Assembly (NCBI GenBank): GCA_017474925.1
Contig: JAFVGN010000060.1
Span: forward strand, 1-64,000
Direction: 5' to 3'
Length of the DNA stretch: 64,000 nt
DNA from: Prevotella sp.
GTDB taxonomy: Bacteria > Bacteroidota > Bacteroidia > Bacteroidales > Bacteroidaceae
In this document: positions 1 to 8,579 of the stretch, piece after piece
How positions within the stretch are numbered: position 1 is the first letter of the stretch
Layout: each line of letters begins with the position of its first letter
Program-made: the position numbers and the translations under genes
The notes under the pieces: generated by a model
Seen by the model: the letters and a program-made list of their open reading frames with translations, nothing else
The model's database searches: none
What the model was told of the DNA's origin: nothing

Positions 1-14
1 CTATATGCTGTTAG

Positions 15-29
15 CTTACATAATGTAAG
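15..29. promoter_or_regulatory. Perfect 7-bp inverted repeat, possible operator
   Basis: CTTACAT and ATGTAAG flank a single central A. The palindrome lies just downstream of the leftward -7 box at 36-43, about where the leftward transcript would begin. That is a usual place for a repressor site. The gene it would control lies outside the window, so this is inference from position. Confidence 0.35.
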
Positions 30-35
30 TTGCTG

Positions 36-43
36 CAAAGGTA
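36..43 (-). promoter_or_regulatory. Leftward Bacteroidetes -7 box (TACCTTTG)
   Basis: On the minus strand the bases read TACCTTTG, the consensus -7 element of Bacteroidetes housekeeping promoters. It would drive a gene off the left edge. The surrounding 18 bases recur almost unchanged at the minus-strand promoter of the DASS transporter near 20111. Confidence 0.6.
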
Positions 44-135
44 GTCATTTCAAAACCTCCGAGTGACAAATGGGGCAGAAAACAAAGTGTGCATCAGTGA
101 TTCGAGAAATTGTTAACGGATTTTAGTGGACACTA

Positions 136-378
136 GTGGAACTCTTTAAAACGATTGATTCTGTTGTTCGCAAAGAACGGCTTTATGCCAATGTGAACTT
201 GATGCGTGGAGACGTAATGAATCGTTTCGGCATCTGTCGCCATCATCTGAATGACCATCTGAACCAGTATGCTGGCGGATTGTCATTCCCTCAGTACATC
301 AATAATATTCGTTTTGAGGAAGCTCATGAGAATGAAAAGGAGAGGAAAAGTGTAAGGTGGAGCATTAAAAATGTATAA
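136..378 (+). pseudogene. Remnant of an AraC-type helix-turn-helix regulator
   Basis: The 80-residue frame matches the DNA-binding end of the AraC-type regulators common in Prevotella. It keeps the pattern of a first helix (DVMNRFGICRHHLNDHL) and the LSFPQYINNIRFEEA stretch that leads into the second helix-turn-helix. The only start is a GTG directly after an in-frame stop. The protein has no sensor part, and after RFEEAHE it runs into unrelated lysine-rich sequence, so the second helix-turn-helix is lost. It is read as a decayed fragment, although a short expressed peptide cannot be excluded. Confidence 0.6.
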
Positions 379-414
379 AACAGTTAAAAGATGTTATAAT
401 TTCAGTTTGAAGTG

Positions 415-446
415 TTGTGTATATTATTTATTATGTGTACCTTTGC
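415..446 (+). promoter_or_regulatory. Promoter of the rplC ribosomal operon
   Basis: TTG at 415-417 and TACCTTTG at 439-446 are 21 bases apart, matching the Bacteroidetes -33/-7 arrangement. No other promoter-like pair lies closer to rplC. Transcription would start near 453 and leave a leader of about 180 bases. Confidence 0.7.
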
Positions 447-631
447 AGCCGCTAAAATGAGTATTGCGCTGGCCGACAGGCCATCAATACACTGACAAAG
501 AGCGACTTAACCTTCAATTTGGAAGAAGTGAGTGCGTTTCTTTTTAAGTGTATTTTGCAGCGCAGTTCTTATGGCAGCACTTAAAAAGAAACAGAATAAA
601 TTCACATTATTATTTAAATTTTTAAACTGAA
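447..631 (+). promoter_or_regulatory. Long 5' leader of rplC with a 15-bp perfect inverted repeat
   Basis: GTTTCTTTTTAAGTG at 536-550 is exactly complementary to 578-592, closing a 27-base loop. The stem is A/T-rich, has no U-tract after it and lies about 40 bases before the rplC start. It therefore looks more like a control structure than a terminator. Ribosomal operons are often controlled by a ribosomal protein binding such a leader; that role here is inference. A frame open from 456 to 584 without a start codon may be decayed coding sequence. Confidence 0.45.
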
Positions 632-1246
632 ATGCCAGGATTAATTGGAAGAAAAATCGGAATGACATCCGTTTTCAGTGCCGACGGTAAGAATGTGCCG
701 TGCACTGTTATCGAAGCTGGTCCTTGTGTTGTTACTCAGGTGAAGACCATCGAAAAGGATGGTTACAAAGCCCTTCAGCTGGCTTATGGTGAGAAGAAGG
801 AAAAGAACACCACCAAGCCTATGATGGGTATCTTCAGGAAAGCCGGTACAACACCGAAGGCCCACTTGGCCGAGTTCAAGTTTGACGAGGAGCACAACCT
901 CGGAGACACTATCACCGTCGACCTCTTTGCCGACGCAGAGTTTGTCGACGTAGTTGGTACTTCTAAGGGTAAGGGTTTCCAGGGCGTTGTGAAGCGTCAC
1001 GGTTTCGGTGGCGTCGGCCAGAGCACACACGGTCAGGACGACCGCTCTCGTAAGCCGGGTTCTATCGGTGCCTGTTCTTATCCCGCCAAGGTGTTCAAGG
1101 GAATGCGCATGGGTGGCCAGATGGGTGGCGACCGTGTGACAACACAGAACTTGAAAGTGTTAAAGGTCATACCGGAGCACAACCTCATCCTCGTGAAGGG
1201 TAGCTGCGCTGGTTGTAATGGTTCAACTGTTTTAATTGAGAAGTAA
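632..1246 (+). CDS. rplC: 50S ribosomal protein L3
   Basis: This is a full-length L3 of 204 residues. L3 binds the 3' domain of 23S rRNA, starts large-subunit assembly and reaches toward the peptidyl transferase centre. The opening [14 protein letters not shown] and the segment [17 protein letters not shown] are diagnostic. The Gln of GGQMG corresponds to the residue methylated by PrmB in other bacteria. It is the first gene of the cluster; the stop is three bases from the rplD start. In Bacteroidetes rpsJ normally precedes it, but not here. Confidence 0.98.
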   Translation: MPGLIGRKIGMTSVFSADGKNVPCTVIEAGPCVVTQVKTIEKDGYKALQLAYGEKKEKNTTKPMMGIFRKAGTTPKAHLAEFKFDEEHNLGDTITVDLFADAEFVDVVGTSKGKGFQGVVKRHGFGGVGQSTHGQDDRSRKPGSIGACSYPAKVFKGMRMGGQMGGDRVTTQNLKVLKVIPEHNLILVKGSCAGCNGSTVLIEK

Positions 1247-1249
1247 GCT

Positions 1250-1876
1250 ATGGAAATTAACGTATTGAATATCAAAGGTCAGGAGACCGGAAAAAAGGTT
1301 ACGTTGAACGAGTCTATCTTCGGCATTGAGCCTAATGACCACGTCATCTATCTGGATGTAAAACAGTACATGGCTAATCAGCGTCAGGGTACGTCGAAGG
1401 CTAAGGAACGTAGTGAGCACAAGGGTTCTACCCGCAAGCTGGGTCGCCAGAAGGGCGGCGGCGGTGCTCGTCATGGTGATATCAACTCTCCGCTGTTGCG
1501 TGGTGGTGGTCGCGTGTTTGGTCCCAAGCCCCGTGATTACAGTTTCAAGTTGAATAAGAAGGTCAAGGCTCTGGCTCGTAAGTCGGCTTTGTCGTACAAG
1601 GCTCAGGAAAATGCCATCATCGTTGTTGAGGACTTCAACTTTGAGGCTCCCAAGACGAAAGAGTTCGTGGAGATTGCAAAGAACCTGAAGGTCGACGGCA
1701 AGAAAATTCTGATGGTGCTGCCTGAGTCAAACAAGAATGTATATCTGTCAGCTCGTAACCTGCAGAAGGCTGAGTGTATCATTGCCGCTAACGTGAACAC
1801 CTACAAGGTGCTGAATGCCGATGTGATGGTCATCACTGAGAACTCGCTGAAAGCTATCGATGGTGTGTTGGGTTAA
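1250..1876 (+). CDS. rplD: 50S ribosomal protein L4
   Basis: This is a 208-residue L4. Its long basic loop, roughly residues 45-95 ([19 protein letters not shown]), lines the peptide exit tunnel. The globular part holds the conserved [22 protein letters not shown] region. In some bacteria L4 also represses its own operon through the leader RNA, so it is a candidate ligand for the rplC leader; that link is inference. The stop codon overlaps the first heptad of the repeat that precedes rplW. Confidence 0.98.
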   Translation: MEINVLNIKGQETGKKVTLNESIFGIEPNDHVIYLDVKQYMANQRQGTSKAKERSEHKGSTRKLGRQKGGGGARHGDINSPLLRGGGRVFGPKPRDYSFKLNKKVKALARKSALSYKAQENAIIVVEDFNFEAPKTKEFVEIAKNLKVDGKKILMVLPESNKNVYLSARNLQKAECIIAANVNTYKVLNADVMVITENSLKAIDGVLG

Positions 1877-1900
1877 ATCGTGAATCGTAAATCGTAAAAT
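1876..1900 (+). repeat. Heptad tandem repeat between rplD and rplW
   Basis: Three 7-base units, AATCGTG, AATCGTA and AATCGTA, begin inside the rplD stop codon. They are followed by a degenerate unit running to the rplW start. It is one of at least eight such arrays in the window, each with a different unit. Confidence 0.75.
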
Positions 1901-1911
1901 TGTAAATAGAC

Positions 1912-2355
1912 ATGGCATTTATTATAAAGCCTCTGATTACAGAGAAGATGACCAACCTGACAGAGAAGTCATCGGTTGAGAAGACGTTTCGTGCCGCCAA
2001 CGAGAAAGCTGCCCAGAAACTGGGTGCCAAGGCTGAGAAATTCACCTATGTCGTTAAGCGTAAGGGCAAGGCAGACGAGACTAAGGAGAAGACAATTTAT
2101 ACTTATACTAAACCCGTCCGTCAGAAGTATGGTTTCATTGTGAAGCCTCAGGCTAACAAGATTGAAATCGCCAAGGAAGTGGAGGCACTTTACAACGTTA
2201 CTGTTGAGAGCGTGAATACTATCCGCTATGCTGGTAAGCGTTCAAGCCGTTATACCAAGGCAGGTCTCGTGAGAGGCCATAAGAATGCGTTCAAGAAGGC
2301 AATTGTTACTCTGAAGGAGGGCGACAGCATTGATTTTTATAGCAATATACAATAA
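1912..2355 (+). CDS. rplW: 50S ribosomal protein L23 with a ~50-residue insertion
   Basis: L23 sits at the tunnel exit and docks signal recognition particle and trigger factor. The start (MAFIIKPLITEKMTNLTEK) and the part from about residue 70 (YGFIVKPQANKIEI to KEGDSIDFYSNI) align with ordinary Bacteroidetes L23, which is about 96 residues. This protein has 147 residues because a Lys/Ala-rich block, about residues 20-68, separates those parts. The insertion is in frame and uses the same codons as its surroundings, so it is probably real protein. Whether relatives share it cannot be seen from here. Confidence 0.95.
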   Translation: MAFIIKPLITEKMTNLTEKSSVEKTFRAANEKAAQKLGAKAEKFTYVVKRKGKADETKEKTIYTYTKPVRQKYGFIVKPQANKIEIAKEVEALYNVTVESVNTIRYAGKRSSRYTKAGLVRGHKNAFKKAIVTLKEGDSIDFYSNIQ

Positions 2356-2361
2356 AAAGAC

Positions 2362-3189
2362 ATGGCAGTACGTAAATTAAAGCCCGTAACACCGGGTCAA
2401 AGACACAAGATTATTGGCACGTTCGAGGATATTACTGCATCCGTGCCAGAGAAGTCTCTCGTTTACGGTAAGCGTTCTACCGGCGGTCGAAACAACACCG
2501 GTAAGATGACTGTCCGCTATATGGGCGGTGGTCACAAGAAGAAGTATCGTCTCATCGACTTCAAGCGAGAGAAAGATGGTGTTCCAGCTGTAGTAAAGAC
2601 TATCGAGTACGATCCTAACCGTTCGGCTCGCATTGCTCTGCTCTACTATGCTGATGGTGAAAAACGTTATATTATTGCTCCTAACGGACTGGAGGTTGGT
2701 GCAACCTTGATGTCGGGTGCAGAGGCAGTGCCTGAGGTAGGTAATGCTCTTCCCCTGGCTAACATCCCCGTGGGTACCGTAATTCATAACATTGAGTTGC
2801 GTCCCGGACAGGGTGCCCTCTTGGTTCGTTCGGCTGGAAATTTCGCTCAGCTGACCTCTCGTGAGGGTAGCTACTGCGTGATTAAGCTTCCTTCTGGTGA
2901 GACACGTCAGGTGCTCTCTTCCTGCAAGGCTACAATCGGAAGTGTTGGTAACTCAGACCATGCACTTGAGCAGTCTGGTAAAGCCGGACGCTCACGCTGG
3001 CTGGGTCGTCGCCCGCACAACCGTGGTGTTGTTATGAACCCGCACGATCACCCGATGGGTGGTGGTGAAGGCCGTCAGTCTGGTGGACATCCCCGTTCAC
3101 GTAAGGGCCTGTACGCTAAGGGTCTCAAGACTCGCGCTCCGAAGAAGCAGTCTAACAAGTACATCATCGAAAGAGCTAACAAGAAGTAA
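2362..3189 (+). CDS. rplB: 50S ribosomal protein L2
   Basis: This is a 275-residue L2 of standard length. It binds 23S rRNA, is needed for subunit joining and lies next to the peptidyl transferase centre. The conserved C-terminal stretch [17 protein letters not shown] holds the histidine (HDHP) linked to peptidyl transferase function. The last residues are the usual basic tail. It follows rplW by six bases. Confidence 0.98.
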   Translation: MAVRKLKPVTPGQRHKIIGTFEDITASVPEKSLVYGKRSTGGRNNTGKMTVRYMGGGHKKKYRLIDFKREKDGVPAVVKTIEYDPNRSARIALLYYADGEKRYIIAPNGLEVGATLMSGAEAVPEVGNALPLANIPVGTVIHNIELRPGQGALLVRSAGNFAQLTSREGSYCVIKLPSGETRQVLSSCKATIGSVGNSDHALEQSGKAGRSRWLGRRPHNRGVVMNPHDHPMGGGEGRQSGGHPRSRKGLYAKGLKTRAPKKQSNKYIIERANKK

Positions 3190-3214
3190 TCACGAAATTT
3201 AAAGAGTGTAAATT

Positions 3215-3481
3215 ATGAGTCGTTCATTAAAAAAAGGTCCGTACATTAACGTATCGCTCGAGAAGAAGATTCTTGCTATGAATGAGAGCGGTAAGAAGAA
3301 TGTCGTTAAGACTTGGGCCAGAGCTTCAATGATTTCCCCCGATTTCGTGGGACATACTATTGCAGTTCATAATGGTAACAAATTCATCCCTGTCTACATT
3401 ACCGAGAATATGGTAGGACACAAGTTGGGCGAGTTCTCTCCCACACGTCGTTTCGGTGGCCATGCAGGTAACAAGAAATAA
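3215..3481 (+). CDS. rpsS: 30S ribosomal protein S19
   Basis: This is an 88-residue S19, the head protein that pairs with S13 near the A site. [11 protein letters not shown], the [15 protein letters not shown] motif and the basic GHAGNKK end are family signatures. It lies between rplB and rplV as in other bacteria. The gap to rplV is 46 bases and is filled with a heptad array. Confidence 0.98.
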   Translation: MSRSLKKGPYINVSLEKKILAMNESGKKNVVKTWARASMISPDFVGHTIAVHNGNKFIPVYITENMVGHKLGEFSPTRRFGGHAGNKK

Positions 3482-3491
3482 TCCCAGGGAA

Positions 3492-3526
3492 AATTAAGAA
3501 TCAAGAATTAAGAATTAAGAATTTAC
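3492..3526 (+). repeat. Heptad tandem repeat between rpsS and rplV
   Basis: Five 7-base units based on AATTAAG (one AATCAAG, last one degenerate) run from 10 bases after the rpsS stop to the rplV start. Confidence 0.8.
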
Positions 3527-3527
3527 A

Positions 3528-3929
3528 ATGGGAGCAAGAAAAAGATTAGTGGCTGAACAAAGAAAAGCAGCCAATAAGACACAGTACTTTGCAAAGCTGA
3601 AGGGCTGCCCCTCTTCACCCCGTAAGATGCGTTATGTTGTCGACATGATTCGCGGGATGGAGGTGAATCGCGCACTTGGTGTGCTGCGTTTCTCGAAGAA
3701 GGCTGCTTCAGAGAATGTAGAGAAGCTTCTCCGCTCGGCTATCGCCAACTGGGAGGCCAAGAATGACCGCAAGGCAGAGGACGGCGAACTGTATGTAAGC
3801 CGTGTCTTCGTCGACGAAGGTGTGACAATGAAACGTATGAGACCGGCACCTCAGGGCCGTGGCTATCGCATCCGCAAGCGTTCCAACCACGTGACTCTGT
3901 TTGTCGACGCTAAAACTAATGATAAGTAA
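3528..3929 (+). CDS. rplV: 50S ribosomal protein L22
   Basis: This is a 133-residue L22. Its beta-hairpin reaches the tunnel constriction, where macrolide-resistance changes occur in other bacteria. The hairpin region ([20 protein letters not shown]) is intact and of normal length. The start directly follows the heptad array. The stop is five bases from rpsC. Confidence 0.97.
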   Translation: MGARKRLVAEQRKAANKTQYFAKLKGCPSSPRKMRYVVDMIRGMEVNRALGVLRFSKKAASENVEKLLRSAIANWEAKNDRKAEDGELYVSRVFVDEGVTMKRMRPAPQGRGYRIRKRSNHVTLFVDAKTNDK

Positions 3930-3934
3930 AAGTT

Positions 3935-4669
3935 ATGGGACAGAAAGTTAATCCTATTAGCAACCGTCTTGGTATTGTCAAGGGTTGGGATTCAAATTGG
4001 TTCGGAGGCAAGAGCTTCGGTGACAACCTGGTAGAGGATCAGAAAATCCGTAAGTATCTGAACGAGCGTCTGGCCAAAGCCAGCATCTCGAAAATTGTCA
4101 TCGAGCGTACGCTGAAGCTGGTTACCATCACTATTTGCACGGCCCGTCCGGGTCTGGTCATTGGTAAAGGTGGTCAGGATGTCGATAAGCTCAAGGAAGA
4201 GCTGAAGAAACTCTACGATAAGGAGATACAGATTAATATCTTCGAAGTGAAGAAACCTGAGCTCGATGCTACCATCGTAGCCAACAACATCGCTCGCCAG
4301 ATAGAAGGTAAGATTGCTTACCGCCGTGCTATCAAGATGGCTGTGGCTAACACGATGCGTGCAGGGGCAGAAGGTATCAAGGTGCAGATCAGCGGCCGTC
4401 TGAACGGTGCTGAAATTGCACGTAGCGAGATGATCAAGGAAGGACGTACTCCGCTGCACACCTTCCGTGCTGACATCGATTACTGCCAGGCTGAGGCTCT
4501 GACCAAGGTTGGCCTGTTAGGTCTGAAAGTCTGGATTTGCCGTGGTGAAGTGTATGGAAAGGTAGACTTGGCTCCTAACTTCACACAGGAAAAGGGCGCT
4601 GCCCGTTCTAACGGTGCTGGTAATAATGGTGGCAGACGTTTCCGCAACAAGAAGAATAATAACCGTTAA
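3935..4669 (+). CDS. rpsC: 30S ribosomal protein S3
   Basis: This is a 244-residue S3 located at the mRNA entry tunnel. The type II KH domain is marked by the GxxG loop in [16 protein letters not shown], about residues 70-84. The C-terminal S3 domain contains [15 protein letters not shown]. The Asn- and Lys-rich tail ([16 protein letters not shown]) is usual for this phylum. Confidence 0.98.
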   Translation: MGQKVNPISNRLGIVKGWDSNWFGGKSFGDNLVEDQKIRKYLNERLAKASISKIVIERTLKLVTITICTARPGLVIGKGGQDVDKLKEELKKLYDKEIQINIFEVKKPELDATIVANNIARQIEGKIAYRRAIKMAVANTMRAGAEGIKVQISGRLNGAEIARSEMIKEGRTPLHTFRADIDYCQAEALTKVGLLGLKVWICRGEVYGKVDLAPNFTQEKGAARSNGAGNNGGRRFRNKKNNNR

Positions 4670-4683
4670 AAGAAGCATCTATC

Positions 4684-5112
4684 ATGTTACAACCTAAGAG
4701 AGTAAGATATAGAAGACCGCAGGACGGACGTGGCAATAAGGGCAACGCCCACCGCGGTACGCAACTGGCTTTCGGCTCATTCGGCATCAAGACCCTCGAT
4801 GCCAAGTGGATTGACAGCCGCCAGATTGAGGCAGCTCGTGTTGCCATCAACCGTTATATGAACCGTGAAGGTCAGGTTTGGATTCGCATCTTCCCGGACA
4901 AGCCCATTACTCGCAAGCCTGCTGACGTGCGAATGGGTAAAGGTAAGGGTGACCCCGCAGGATGGGTGGCTCCCGTAACACCGGGTCGTATCCTCTTTGA
5001 AGTGGAAGGCGTACCTTTTGATGTGGCCAAGGAGGCTCTTCGCCTCGGTGCTCAGAAGCTGCCCGTTAAGACTAAGTTTGTTGTTAGACGCGATTACGAT
5101 AAAAACGCTTAA
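4684..5112 (+). CDS. rplP: 50S ribosomal protein L16
   Basis: This is a 142-residue L16 that organises the A-site region of the large subunit. It opens with [16 protein letters not shown] and has the conserved [22 protein letters not shown] core. The arginine near residue 80, hydroxylated by YcfD in E. coli, falls in this core. The order rpsC-rplP-rpmC is standard. Confidence 0.98.
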   Translation: MLQPKRVRYRRPQDGRGNKGNAHRGTQLAFGSFGIKTLDAKWIDSRQIEAARVAINRYMNREGQVWIRIFPDKPITRKPADVRMGKGKGDPAGWVAPVTPGRILFEVEGVPFDVAKEALRLGAQKLPVKTKFVVRRDYDKNA

Positions 5113-5115
5113 GCT

Positions 5116-5310
5116 ATGAAGATGAATGAAATTAAAGGCCTCGAGACCAAGGATTTGGTTGAGAAGCTGGAGACTGAGGTTGCAAACTACAACCAGATGA
5201 AGTTGAACCATGCAGTGACTCCTATGGAGAATCCATCGCAGATTAAGGCCGCTCGTCGTGATATTGCGCGTATGAAGACAGAACTCCGTCAGAGAGAACT
5301 TAACAAATAA
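5116..5310 (+). CDS. rpmC: 50S ribosomal protein L29
   Basis: This is a 64-residue helical hairpin protein at the tunnel exit beside L23. [16 protein letters not shown] is the family signature. Four of the first seven residues are Met or Glu, so a start two codons downstream (MNEIKG) is equally possible. The gap to rpsQ is a few bases. Confidence 0.96.
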   Translation: MKMNEIKGLETKDLVEKLETEVANYNQMKLNHAVTPMENPSQIKAARRDIARMKTELRQRELNK

Positions 5311-5321
5311 TAATGGTCCAG

Positions 5322-5579
5322 ATGGAAACAAGAAATTTAAGAAAGACAAGACAGGGTGTCGTTATCAGCAACAAGATGGATAAAACCATTGTTATTGCCG
5401 CTAAGTTCAAGGAGAAGCACCCGATTTATGGTAAGTTTGTCCAGAAGACAAAGAAATACCATGCTCACGATGAGAAGAATGAGTGCAACGTCGGTGACAC
5501 CGTGCTCGTTATGGAGACCCGCCCCCTCTCTAAGACAAAGAGATGGCGTTTAGTACAAATCGTAGAAAAGGCTAAGTAA
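5322..5579 (+). CDS. rpsQ: 30S ribosomal protein S17
   Basis: S17 is an OB-fold primary binder of 16S rRNA. The ATG at 5322 ([12 protein letters not shown]) is chosen because family members begin at this motif. An in-frame ATG at 5313 would add three residues. The core [16 protein letters not shown] and the [18 protein letters not shown] end are diagnostic. The start lies 11 bases after the rpmC stop. Confidence 0.96.
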   Translation: METRNLRKTRQGVVISNKMDKTIVIAAKFKEKHPIYGKFVQKTKKYHAHDEKNECNVGDTVLVMETRPLSKTKRWRLVQIVEKAK

Positions 5580-5581
5580 TT

Positions 5582-5947
5582 ATGATACAAACAGAAACAA
5601 GACTTACCGTAGCTGACAATAGCGGTGCTCGCGAGGCTTTGTGCATTCGTGTGCTGGGTGGTACTCGTCGCCGCTATGCTAGCGTAGGTGACGTGATTGT
5701 TGTTGCTATCAAGAACGCAATCCCCACAAGTGACGTTAAAAAAGGTGCAGTTTCTAAGGCTCTGGTTGTTCGCACTAAAAAGGAAATTCGCCGTGCTGAT
5801 GGTTCTTACATCCGTTTCGACGATAATGCCTGCGTGCTGTTGAACAATGCCGGTGAGCTTCGCGGTAGCCGTATTTTCGGCCCTGTAGCCCGTGAACTCC
5901 GTGCAGTAAACATGAAGGTCGTATCACTGGCACCTGAGGTTCTTTAA
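5582..5947 (+). CDS. rplN: 50S ribosomal protein L14
   Basis: This is a 121-residue L14 forming intersubunit bridges with 16S r[21 protein letters not shown] and the end FGPVARELR followed by [10 protein letters not shown] are fully conserved. Spacing to rpsQ is two bases. It heads the part of the cluster that corresponds to the spc operon. Confidence 0.98.
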   Translation: MIQTETRLTVADNSGAREALCIRVLGGTRRRYASVGDVIVVAIKNAIPTSDVKKGAVSKALVVRTKKEIRRADGSYIRFDDNACVLLNNAGELRGSRIFGPVARELRAVNMKVVSLAPEVL

Positions 5948-5967
5948 CATTAAAACTGATAAAAGTA

Positions 5968-6285
5968 ATGGCTAAGTTACATATTCGTAAAAACGACACA
6001 GTCATGGTCCTGGCCGGTGAGGACAAGGGCAAGACTGGCAAGGTGCTGAAGGTTCTCATTGAGAAGCAGCGTGCTTTGGTGGAGGGCGTGAATATGGTCT
6101 CCAAGAGCACTAAGCCCAGCGCTAAGAACCCTCAGGGAGGTATTGTGAAACAGGAGGCTCCTATTCACATCTCTAATTTAAGTCTCATTGATCCGAAGAG
6201 CGGTAAGCCTACTCGCGTAGCTATCAAGCACGAAGGCAAGAACGTGATTCGTATTGCTAAAAAATCAGGGGAGGAGATTAAGTAA
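5968..6285 (+). CDS. rplX: 50S ribosomal protein L24
   Basis: This is a 105-residue L24, an assembly-initiating protein with a KOW motif ([16 protein letters not shown], about residues 14-29). The end [22 protein letters not shown] is typical. Its stop overlaps the rplE start (TAATG), suggesting translational coupling. Confidence 0.97.
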   Translation: MAKLHIRKNDTVMVLAGEDKGKTGKVLKVLIEKQRALVEGVNMVSKSTKPSAKNPQGGIVKQEAPIHISNLSLIDPKSGKPTRVAIKHEGKNVIRIAKKSGEEIK

Positions 6286-6842
6286 TGGCAAATACAGCAC
6301 AATTGAAGAAGACTTATGTCGAGCAGATTGCTCCGGCATTGGAGAAGCAGTTCAACTATAGTTCTAAGATGCAGGTTCCCGTCCTGAAGAAGATTGTTGT
6401 CAATCAGGGTCTGGGTGATGCTACTCAGGACAAGAAGATCATTGATGTTGCTATCAACGAGATTACAACCATTTGCGGTCAGAAGGCTGTGGCAACTTAT
6501 TCCAAGAAGGATATCGCCAACTTCAAGCTCCGTAAGAAGATGCCTATCGGTGTCATGGTTACTCTCCGTCGCGAGCGCATGTATGAGTTCCTGGAGAAGC
6601 TGGTTCGCGTGGCTCTGCCCCGTATCCGCGACTTCAAGGGTATTGAGAGCAAGTTCGATGGCCGTGGTAACTATACCCTGGGCGTTCAGGAGCAGATTAT
6701 CTTCCCTGAGATAAACATCGATACTATTGACCGCATTCAGGGTATGAACATCACTTTCGTCACTACCGCTAAGACCGATGAGGAAGGTTATGCACTGCTG
6801 AAAGCTTTCGGTCTGCCGTTTAAAAACGCTAAAAACGATTAA
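6285..6842 (+). CDS. rplE: 50S ribosomal protein L5
   Basis: This is a 185-residue L5 that binds 5S rRNA and contacts the P-site tRNA. The [31 protein letters not shown] and RDFKGI segments are family signatures. Translation is coupled to rplX through the TAATG overlap. Confidence 0.98.
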   Translation: MANTAQLKKTYVEQIAPALEKQFNYSSKMQVPVLKKIVVNQGLGDATQDKKIIDVAINEITTICGQKAVATYSKKDIANFKLRKKMPIGVMVTLRRERMYEFLEKLVRVALPRIRDFKGIESKFDGRGNYTLGVQEQIIFPEINIDTIDRIQGMNITFVTTAKTDEEGYALLKAFGLPFKNAKND

Positions 6843-6847
6843 GAGAT

Positions 6848-7150
6848 ATGGCAAAAGAATCAATGAAGGCTCGTGAGGTGAAACGTGCTAAGCTCGTTGC
6901 CCGTTACGCAGAGAAGCGTGCAGCCTTGAAGAAGATTATCGCAACGTCTGAGGATCCTGCAGAAGCATACGAGGCTGCTCGCAAGCTTCAGAGCATTCCC
7001 AAAAATGCCAATCCTATCCGTCTGCACAACCGCTGTAAGATTACTGGCCGTCCCAAAGGATATATGCGCCAGTTCGGTCTCAGCCGTATTCAGTTCCGCG
7101 AGATGGCATCAAACGGTCTGATTCCAGGCGTGAAGAAGGCAAGCTGGTAA
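6848..7150 (+). CDS. rpsN: 30S ribosomal protein S14, zinc-independent form
   Basis: This is a 100-residue S14 in the 30S head. It has no CxxC zinc pairs, so it belongs to the zinc-independent long class. [19 protein letters not shown] and [22 protein letters not shown] are conserved. It is about ten residues longer than Bacteroides S14, the extra part lying around residues 28-45 ([18 protein letters not shown]). Confidence 0.97.
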   Translation: MAKESMKAREVKRAKLVARYAEKRAALKKIIATSEDPAEAYEAARKLQSIPKNANPIRLHNRCKITGRPKGYMRQFGLSRIQFREMASNGLIPGVKKASW

Positions 7151-7179
7151 TTAGAGAAGAGAGTTAGTTTTTAATATTG

Positions 7180-7194
7180 TCGGGGTAGTCCCGA
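7180..7194 (+). promoter_or_regulatory. Small hairpin between rpsN and rpsH
   Basis: TCGGG at 7180-7184 pairs with CCCGA at 7190-7194 around a five-base loop. It sits in a 64-base gap that is long for this cluster. There is no U-run, so it is not a convincing terminator. Its position before the S8 gene suggests translational control, which is inference. Confidence 0.3.
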
Positions 7195-7214
7195 TTAATT
7201 AAACAATTTATTTT

Positions 7215-7610
7215 ATGACAGATCCAATAGCAGATTATCTGACCAGACTCAGAAACGCCATCATGGCTAATCACCGTGTTGTTGAGGTTCCTGCGTCTAA
7301 CTTGAAGAAGGAAATCACCAAGATCCTCTTCGAGAAGGGTTACATCCTGAACTACAAGTTCGTTGAGGACGGCCCTCAGGGTACTATCAAGGTTGCCTTG
7401 AAGTACGATCCGGCCACGAAGGCTAATGCCATCAAGTGCCTGAAGCGCGTGTCTACACCAGGTCTCCGTAAGTACACTGGTTACAAGGACATGCCGAGAG
7501 TAATTAACGGATTAGGTATTGCCATCTTATCTACATCCCAAGGTGTAATGACAGACAAAGAGGCTTCACAGCTGAAGATTGGCGGTGAGGTGCTTTGCTA
7601 CGTTTATTAA
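7215..7610 (+). CDS. rpsH: 30S ribosomal protein S8
   Basis: This is a 131-residue S8, a primary 16S rRNA binder in the central domain and, in E. coli, the repressor of the spc operon. TDPIADYLTRLRNAI opens the protein. The C-terminal ILSTSQGVMTDKEASQLKIGGEVLCYVY matches the conserved end, including the STSxG motif. Confidence 0.97.
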   Translation: MTDPIADYLTRLRNAIMANHRVVEVPASNLKKEITKILFEKGYILNYKFVEDGPQGTIKVALKYDPATKANAIKCLKRVSTPGLRKYTGYKDMPRVINGLGIAILSTSQGVMTDKEASQLKIGGEVLCYVY

Positions 7611-7625
7611 TTGGAGGACCTGAAT

Positions 7626-8195
7626 ATGTCAAGAATAGGAAAATTGCCAATTAGTATCCCTGCTGGTGTAACAATTACCCAGGGTCAGGACGGTGTCGTT
7701 ACCGTAAAGGGTCCGAAGGGTGAGCTCTCACAGAAGGTTGACGCTTCCATCAAGATGAAAATCGAGGATGGTCACGTAGTTTTCGAGATTGATGAGAACA
7801 GCCCGGTAAATATTAAGCAGAAGCAGGCTTTCCATGGCCTCTATCGTGCACTTGTCAACAATATGGTTGTCGGTGTCAGCGAGGGTTACAAAAAGCACAT
7901 GGAGCTTGTTGGTGTCGGTTACCGTGTTTCTAACCAGGGCAACATTATTGAGTTCGCGCTCGGTTATACACACCCCATCTTCATCCAGCTTCCTAACGAA
8001 GTGAAAGTCGAGACCAAGATGGAGCGTAACCAGAACCCCCAGATTATCCTGGAGTCCTGTGACAAGCAGCTGCTCGGAATGATTTGTGCTAAGATTCGTT
8101 CTTTCCGTATGCCGGAGCCTTATAAGGGTAAGGGTATCTTGTTCAAGGGCGAGGTTATCCGCCGTAAGTCGGGTAAGTCAGCCTCAGCAAAGTAA
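7626..8195 (+). CDS. rplF: 50S ribosomal protein L6
   Basis: This is a 189-residue L6 located near the factor-binding site. The ATG at 7626 (MSRIGKLPISIPAGV) is chosen over one at 7611 because family members start there. A GGAGG sequence, rare in this phylum, stands 8 bases upstream of 7626. The C-terminal RMPEPYKGKGILFKGEVIRRKSGKSA is conserved. The stop overlaps a heptad array. Confidence 0.96.
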   Translation: MSRIGKLPISIPAGVTITQGQDGVVTVKGPKGELSQKVDASIKMKIEDGHVVFEIDENSPVNIKQKQAFHGLYRALVNNMVVGVSEGYKKHMELVGVGYRVSNQGNIIEFALGYTHPIFIQLPNEVKVETKMERNQNPQIILESCDKQLLGMICAKIRSFRMPEPYKGKGILFKGEVIRRKSGKSASAK

Positions 8196-8221
8196 AGTTT
8201 AAAGTTTAAAGTTAAAAGTTA
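8194..8221 (+). repeat. Heptad tandem repeat between rplF and rplR
   Basis: Four contiguous 7-base units (AAAGTTT twice, AAAGTTA twice) begin inside the rplF stop codon and end seven bases before the rplR start. Confidence 0.85.
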
Positions 8222-8228
8222 AACGATT

Positions 8229-8573
8229 ATGACAACGAAGAAAGTTGAAAGACGAATTAAGATTAAATATAGAATTCGCAAGAACGTTTTCGGCACAGCC
8301 GAGCGTCCTCGTATGAGCGTTTTCCGCTCTAACAAGCAGATTTACGTTCAGGTGATTAATGATTTGGAAGGTAAAACACTTGCATCTGCATCTTCTATCG
8401 GTATGGAGACCATGCCTAAGATTGAGCAGGCTGAAAAGGTCGGTGAGCTGGTGGCAAAGAAGGCTCTGGAAGCTGGCATTACTGCCGTTGTCTTCGACCG
8501 TAACGGATATCTCTATCATGGCCGTGTAAAGTCTCTTGCTGATGCAGCTCGTAAAGGTGGACTTAAATTTTAA
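8229..8573 (+). CDS. rplR: 50S ribosomal protein L18
   Basis: This is a 114-residue L18 that carries 5S rRNA into the large subunit with L5. [30 protein letters not shown] and the end [19 protein letters not shown] are diagnostic. It follows the AAAGTTT heptad array and is six bases from rpsE. Confidence 0.97.
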   Translation: MTTKKVERRIKIKYRIRKNVFGTAERPRMSVFRSNKQIYVQVINDLEGKTLASASSIGMETMPKIEQAEKVGELVAKKALEAGITAVVFDRNGYLYHGRVKSLADAARKGGLKF

Positions 8574-8579
8574 ACGATT

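Noticed and set aside
457-495. 12-codon frame MSIALADRPSIH in the rplC leader as an attenuator peptide
   Set aside because: It has no run of regulatory codons and no paired terminator/antiterminator; probably chance.
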